From NCBI RefSeq assembly GCF_900176205.1, contig NZ_LT859959.1, positions 3,307,001 to 3,371,000 on the forward strand: a DNA stretch of 64,000 bases. The letters are read 5' to 3'. The position numbers were made by a program, and so were the translations under genes. This document shows positions 60,261-64,000 of this stretch, piece by piece (the first letter of the stretch is position 1; every line of letters starts with the position of its first letter). The stretch is from Bradyrhizobium sp. ORS 285 (GTDB lineage Bacteria > Pseudomonadota > Alphaproteobacteria > Rhizobiales > Xanthobacteraceae). The notes beneath the pieces were generated by a model. It saw only the letters and a program-made list of their open reading frames with translations. It was not told the DNA's origin and did not search any database.

Positions 60261-62078
60261 TCAGGCCCACATGTGATGCATCGCATGGTGATGCGACATG
60301 TCGGGAGCGGCCGTCGCCGCCGCCGCCGTGCCCGCCGTCGTAGCGGCAGCTGCCGTGTGGTGACTGTGATGATGACCGTGGCAGTGGTGCATGTTGTTGG
60401 TCTGGTTGCCGCCGCCGCCAGCCGCTCCCCCGTTGTTACCTCCCGCCGCGCCGCCGCCTGCAGCTCCGCCTCCGGCCGTTCCTCCGCCAGTGGTGCCGCC
60501 GCCGGCAGCTCCTCCACCGGCCGTGCCGCCGCCTGCCATGTCGCCGCCGGTGGTACCACCCGGCGTGGTCGGAGCGGCGACAGCACCGCCGGTGCCGTTG
60601 GCGATGTTCGGATTGGCGCCCGCCGGCATACCGGTGCCCTGAGCGATGCCATTGACCGCCGTCGCGGTCACGAAGCTGGTCGCTGACGTCACGTAGGCGG
60701 ATCCGCCGATCGCGATGTTGTTTCCGGCGATGTCGCCGGCATTGCCGATGTAGTTCGCGGCCGCAGCCTTCAGCATCGCCTGATCCGTCGCCAGGGCTGC
60801 ACCCGTGTCGCCGTTCATGATGCCCATGAGCGCCTTCGTGGCCATGATGGTGTCGGACTGCAGAGCACCGGCGGCGAGCTCGTCATCGAAGCGTCCCTTG
60901 AACACCGCGCCCTGGGCCGCATCGAAGGCGGCGCCGAAGTTCTGGTAGTTCGTGATCTGATCGATCAGGGCCTGCGACGCCATCCCCGTTCCATTGGCGA
61001 CCGCGACGAGCTTTGCACCGAGCGTATTGCCCTCGGCGAGGAAACTGGCCCAGAAGTTGGTCTGCGCCTGATTGTCCTGGAACTTCGTGACGGTTCCGGT
61101 GAGTCCGCCCGGGTCCTCGGCGAAGCCGCCGCCATGTCCCGGCATGCCGGTGCCGCCCGCCGCCTTGTTGAGGGCCGCGTCGTTCTGAAACACGTCGATC
61201 ATGTCGACGATGTTGTCGGCCGAGCCGCGTAGCGCGGTCGGACTGGCCATGGTCTCGGCAACGTCGTAGTTGTTCAGCTGAAGGTTTGCTTGGCTGAGCA
61301 GCGTCATCAGATGCAGTGTCGTCGTTTGCGCATCGACGGCGGTTTGACCGGCTTCAATGGCGGCGAGCTTCGCCGGATCATTCAGGATCGCCTGAAGGCC
61401 CTGCGACACGGCCGTGAAATCAGCCTGGACCTGGTTGATGTTGTTCGCGCTCATGCCACCCATCGACAGGGTCGCGACGGCGTTGAACACCGATCCGATA
61501 GCTGTCAGATCGCCCGCTGCTGCTGCTGCAAGATTGGTCGCGCTGTCGTTGCCGACGGAAAGGGGCTGGAACGCGATGTCCATGGCGCCCGTATTGGCCA
61601 GGAAGGGAACGTTGTTGAGAGCGGCCGAAAGATGCGCATCCCCATGGATTTGACCCAGGATCTGCATCTGTACGTTGTGGAGAGTCTGATCGGCCTCGGC
61701 GAGCGTCGCCGGATTGGTAGTGTTCGGCGCCGCGTTGATCAGCGTGGTGATCTCGTTCGACACCTGAGTGAGCACCGCAGTATCGGTGGCGTTCAGCGTG
61801 AACGCCTTACCGCCCACGGTGACCTGGCCGGGATTGGCCAGCATCGCGTTGATGTCGTTCTGCACCGCATGCAGGTCGGTGGTGTAGCTGCCGAGGAACG
61901 GGTTGGAATTGCCGCTGTTCTGCGGCGTCGAGAACAGGCCGGTCGAGATTCGAACGGCGTCATTGAACACGACGCCGGCCTGCACGAGGTCGGTCGACAG
62001 GTTCAGCGCCGATGCGCGAACGAGTAGGTTGGACGTGCCATTCGCCAGCGCCGTCGGGTTGAAGGTATTGGCTGCCAT
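60261..62078 (-). CDS. Large Ala/Gly-rich protein with His-rich C-terminal tail, copy 1
   Basis: A 605-residue protein without signal peptide. An Ala/Asn/Thr-rich helical body ('LHNVQMQILGQIHGDAHLSA', 'TVTKFQDNQAQTNFWASFLA', 'GAAFDAAQGAVFKGRFDDEL') is followed by a Gly-rich stretch (GGGTAGGGAAGGG repeats, about 515-560) and a His-rich tail 'NNMHHCHGHHHSHH' then 'PDMSHHHAMHHMWA'. The tail suggests metal binding. I do not recognise the family; the composition resembles surface or type I-secreted proteins. A paralog follows upstream on the same strand, the TPR-sulfotransferase downstream. Confidence 0.85.
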   Translation of the reverse strand: MAANTFNPTALANGTSNLLVRASALNLSTDLVQAGVVFNDAVRISTGLFSTPQNSGNSNPFLGSYTTDLHAVQNDINAMLANPGQVTVGGKAFTLNATDTAVLTQVSNEITTLINAAPNTTNPATLAEADQTLHNVQMQILGQIHGDAHLSAALNNVPFLANTGAMDIAFQPLSVGNDSATNLAAAAAGDLTAIGSVFNAVATLSMGGMSANNINQVQADFTAVSQGLQAILNDPAKLAAIEAGQTAVDAQTTTLHLMTLLSQANLQLNNYDVAETMASPTALRGSADNIVDMIDVFQNDAALNKAAGGTGMPGHGGGFAEDPGGLTGTVTKFQDNQAQTNFWASFLAEGNTLGAKLVAVANGTGMASQALIDQITNYQNFGAAFDAAQGAVFKGRFDDELAAGALQSDTIMATKALMGIMNGDTGAALATDQAMLKAAAANYIGNAGDIAGNNIAIGGSAYVTSATSFVTATAVNGIAQGTGMPAGANPNIANGTGGAVAAPTTPGGTTGGDMAGGGTAGGGAAGGGTTGGGTAGGGAAGGGAAGGNNGGAAGGGGNQTNNMHHCHGHHHSHHTAAAATTAGTAAAATAAPDMSHHHAMHHMWA

Positions 62079-62648
62079 CAGATTATCTCCCCAAGTTTCA
62101 ACCCGGCATCAGCTGCTTGGCGTCATGGCAGCACGCGGGCGTTGATCGGGTTGCGACGTCTCGTTCACCCCTTGCAGGGCGGGCGAAATGTCGCAGCCTC
62201 AGAGCACCTGGGAATTATTTGCTCCAATGGGGCCAAAAGAAGCGTCGCGGAGTCCCCAAATATGATGTTGTTCGGGCATGCGACGGGTGTCGCAGCCGGG
62301 GCACGGCAACGTGTAGAAACATTCTAACTCGTTGATTTCTGTCGTGGCATCCTTGCAACATGCTTAGGTGAGTGACTCCTCGACACACGGTGTAGACAAA
62401 AAGTTGCCCTGATCTCGTAGCGCGGATCGACACTCACCTTAGAAGAGTTCCAGCACCCTGGCGGCATCTGATGGGAACGGAAGATGCATCACGGCGAATC
62501 TCCAAAGCCTGTTTTCTTCACCTCACTTCCTCCGACTTTGCTCATCATCGTTTCGCCTGTGGCCCGGGAGCTCGGTGACGTGTTGACGTCATTCGGGACT
62601 CCCGGGGTCTGATCACCGCGGCTGCTGCGGCTGCGTCATCGCGCTGTC
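62079..62648. other. Intergenic region between the two His-tailed genes
   Basis: About 570 bases, moderate GC, with no supported gene and no clear terminator. The promoter of copy 1 should lie here. Confidence 0.5.
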
Positions 62649-64000
62649 TCAAGCCCACATGTGATACATCGCGTGGTGATGCGACATATCGGGGCCGGCT
62701 GCTGCTGCCTGGCTCGTATGCGCGGCCTGGGTCATATGAGGACCCGGGCTGTGATCGTGATGATGGTCGTGGTGCTGCATGTTGTTGCCGCCGTTATTGG
62801 CGGTGGTGGTGCCGCCATTGGCCTGCCCGGCGGCTCCTCCGGCAGCCGCACCTCCGTTCGCAGCCGTTCCACCGGCCGCAGCGCCGCCAGCTGCAGCACC
62901 GCCCGCCGCCGTCGTTCCCGCCGCCGCAGTGCCGCCGGTGCCATTGGCGAGGTTCGGCGTGGCGGTGACCGGAATGGTCCCGTGTGCCGTGCCCTTGATG
63001 GAGGTCGCTGCCGAGACCGTCGTCGCGGTGCCAACATAGGTGCCGCCATTCACCGGGATGTTGTTGCCGGACACGTCCATGGCGTCAGCCGCGAAGCCCT
63101 GGCCGGCCGCGGTAATCATGGCCTTGTCGGCGGCAAGCGCTGCACCGGTGTCGCCGTTGAGGATGCCCTGCAGGCCCTTCACGGCCGCAGCCGTGTCGGC
63201 CTCGAGCGTGCCGCTCAGCAGCTCGTTGTCGAAGCGGCCCTGGAAGACGGCGCCCTGAGCGGCGTCGAAATTGGCGCCGAACTGCTGGTAGTTCTGGATC
63301 TGCGTGACCAGCGCGGCGCTGGCTTGTGCGCCGCCGGTCGAGATCTTCTGCAAGGTCGCGTTGATGGTGTTGGCTTCGGCCAGGAACGCCGCCCAGAAGT
63401 TCGTCTGTGCCTGGTTGTCCTGGAATTTGGTGACGGTGCCGGTCAATCCACCCGGGTCCTCAGCGAAGCCGCCGGCATGACCTGCAGCGCCATTACCGCC
63501 AGCCGCCTTGTTCAGGTTGGCGTCGTTCTGGACGATGTCGATGATGTCGAGCAGGTTGTCGGCGGTGCCGCGCAAGGCTGCCTGATTGCCGGTCGTCGCG
63601 GCCTGATCATACTTGGTCAACTGCAGGTTGATCTGACCGAGCACGGTCTGCAGGTGGACCGTGGTCAGTGCGGCCGCGTTCGCCGTCTCGCCGGCCTCGA
63701 TCTGCGCGAGCTGGGTCTTGTTGTTGAGGATGGCCGTCAGCCCCTGCTGGACCGCGGTGAAGTCGGCGTGGACCTCGGCCAGATTGCCGGTGTTGATGCC
63801 GCCTGTAGCGACCTCGACGGCCTTGTTGAAGACGAGACCGACGTCCTTGAGGCTGTTGCCGGCTGCGGCCGCAGCAAGGCTCGCCGGATCATCAGCGCCC
63901 GCAGGCGACGTCTGGAAGGCGACGTCCTGACCGCCGGTGTTGGCGAGGAAGGGGACGTTGTTCAGCGCGTTCGCCAGATGCGCGTCGTTGTGGATCTCGC
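62649..64000 (-). CDS. Large Ala/Gly-rich protein with His-rich C-terminal tail, copy 2 (5' end outside window)
   Basis: The frame is open from 64000 to the stop at 62649 and aligns along its whole length with copy 1: 'NNVPFLANTG', 'ADFTAVQQGLTAI', 'TVTKFQDNQAQTNFWAAFLA', 'DAAQGAVFQGRFDNELLS', a Gly/Ala-rich repeat region and the same ending 'PDMSHHHAMYHMWA'. The His cluster before it is 'MQHHDHHHDHSPGPHM'. About 150-200 N-terminal residues lie beyond the window. The pair is a tandem duplication. Function unknown. Confidence 0.85.
   Translation of the reverse strand, partial: EIHNDAHLANALNNVPFLANTGGQDVAFQTSPAGADDPASLAAAAAGNSLKDVGLVFNKAVEVATGGINTGNLAEVHADFTAVQQGLTAILNNKTQLAQIEAGETANAAALTTVHLQTVLGQINLQLTKYDQAATTGNQAALRGTADNLLDIIDIVQNDANLNKAAGGNGAAGHAGGFAEDPGGLTGTVTKFQDNQAQTNFWAAFLAEANTINATLQKISTGGAQASAALVTQIQNYQQFGANFDAAQGAVFQGRFDNELLSGTLEADTAAAVKGLQGILNGDTGAALAADKAMITAAGQGFAADAMDVSGNNIPVNGGTYVGTATTVSAATSIKGTAHGTIPVTATPNLANGTGGTAAAGTTAAGGAAAGGAAAGGTAANGGAAAGGAAGQANGGTTTANNGGNNMQHHDHHHDHSPGPHMTQAAHTSQAAAAGPDMSHHHAMYHMWA

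Overview
The window is high-GC DNA from an alphaproteobacterium, almost certainly a Bradyrhizobium or close relative. The signs are the gene set and order (secD-secF, uvrA/ssb, gyrA-coaD-cyclophilins-queA-tgt), a tandem array of Omp25/Omp31-type outer membrane proteins with the mature N-terminal signature '(A)ARPYTKAP', alphaproteobacterial LexA boxes (GAAC-N7-GAAC), and several palindromic intergenic repeats of the kind scattered through Bradyrhizobium genomes. The assignment comes from recognition, not from a search. No rRNA, tRNA, CRISPR, integrase or transposase was seen.

Layout. 1-2.8 kb: end of secD, secF and two genes whose mitochondrial relatives are complex I assembly factors (NDUFAF3- and NDUFAF6-like). 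2.8-7.3 kb, minus strand: two TauD-type dioxygenases (one has lost catalytic residues), a kinase-like protein fused to an acyl-CoA-synthetase-like C-terminal domain, and trmFO. 7.4-12.4 kb: small DUF1127 proteins, a lytic transglycosylase, DUF2189 and DUF3597 proteins, a GNAT and a secreted protein. 12.6-21.1 kb: acyl-CoA synthetase, PCC-domain protein, ABC-type ATPase, SEC-C protein, SRPBCC protein, YVTN propeller, HAD hydrolase and class 3 lipase, with dispersed repeats between them. 21.3-22.5 kb: a duplicated small secreted protein with its terminator, then two long palindromes. 22.5-34.5 kb: uvrA (with a palindromic repeat inserted in frame), five tandem outer membrane barrels, ssb and gyrA. 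uvrA and ssb each have a perfect LexA box, so the barrel array sits between two SOS genes.

34.5-48.8 kb: coaD, periplasmic and cytoplasmic cyclophilins, queA, then a tightly packed tyrosinase - DUF2182 membrane protein - caspase-like protease unit, asd, tgt, otsA (frameshifted), a small zinc-ribbon protein, cysK and an orphan BrnA-like antitoxin. asd is preceded by a short Thr/Lys-rich reading frame and an intrinsic terminator, which looks like a transcription attenuator. tgt encodes a transglycosylase that lacks all four zinc ligands. 48.8-64 kb: two tandem secreted caspase-like proteins with peptidoglycan-binding domains, a DMT exporter, small secreted proteins, a formyltransferase-like protein, a giant two-module TPR-sulfotransferase, and two large paralogous Gly/Ala- and His-rich proteins, the second running off the window end.

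The best candidates for undescribed biology are the asd attenuator, the zinc-less Tgt, the tyrosinase-DUF2182-caspase unit, the repeat-derived insert in UvrA, the kinase/ANL fusion, and the double TPR-sulfotransferase next to the His-tailed paralogs.
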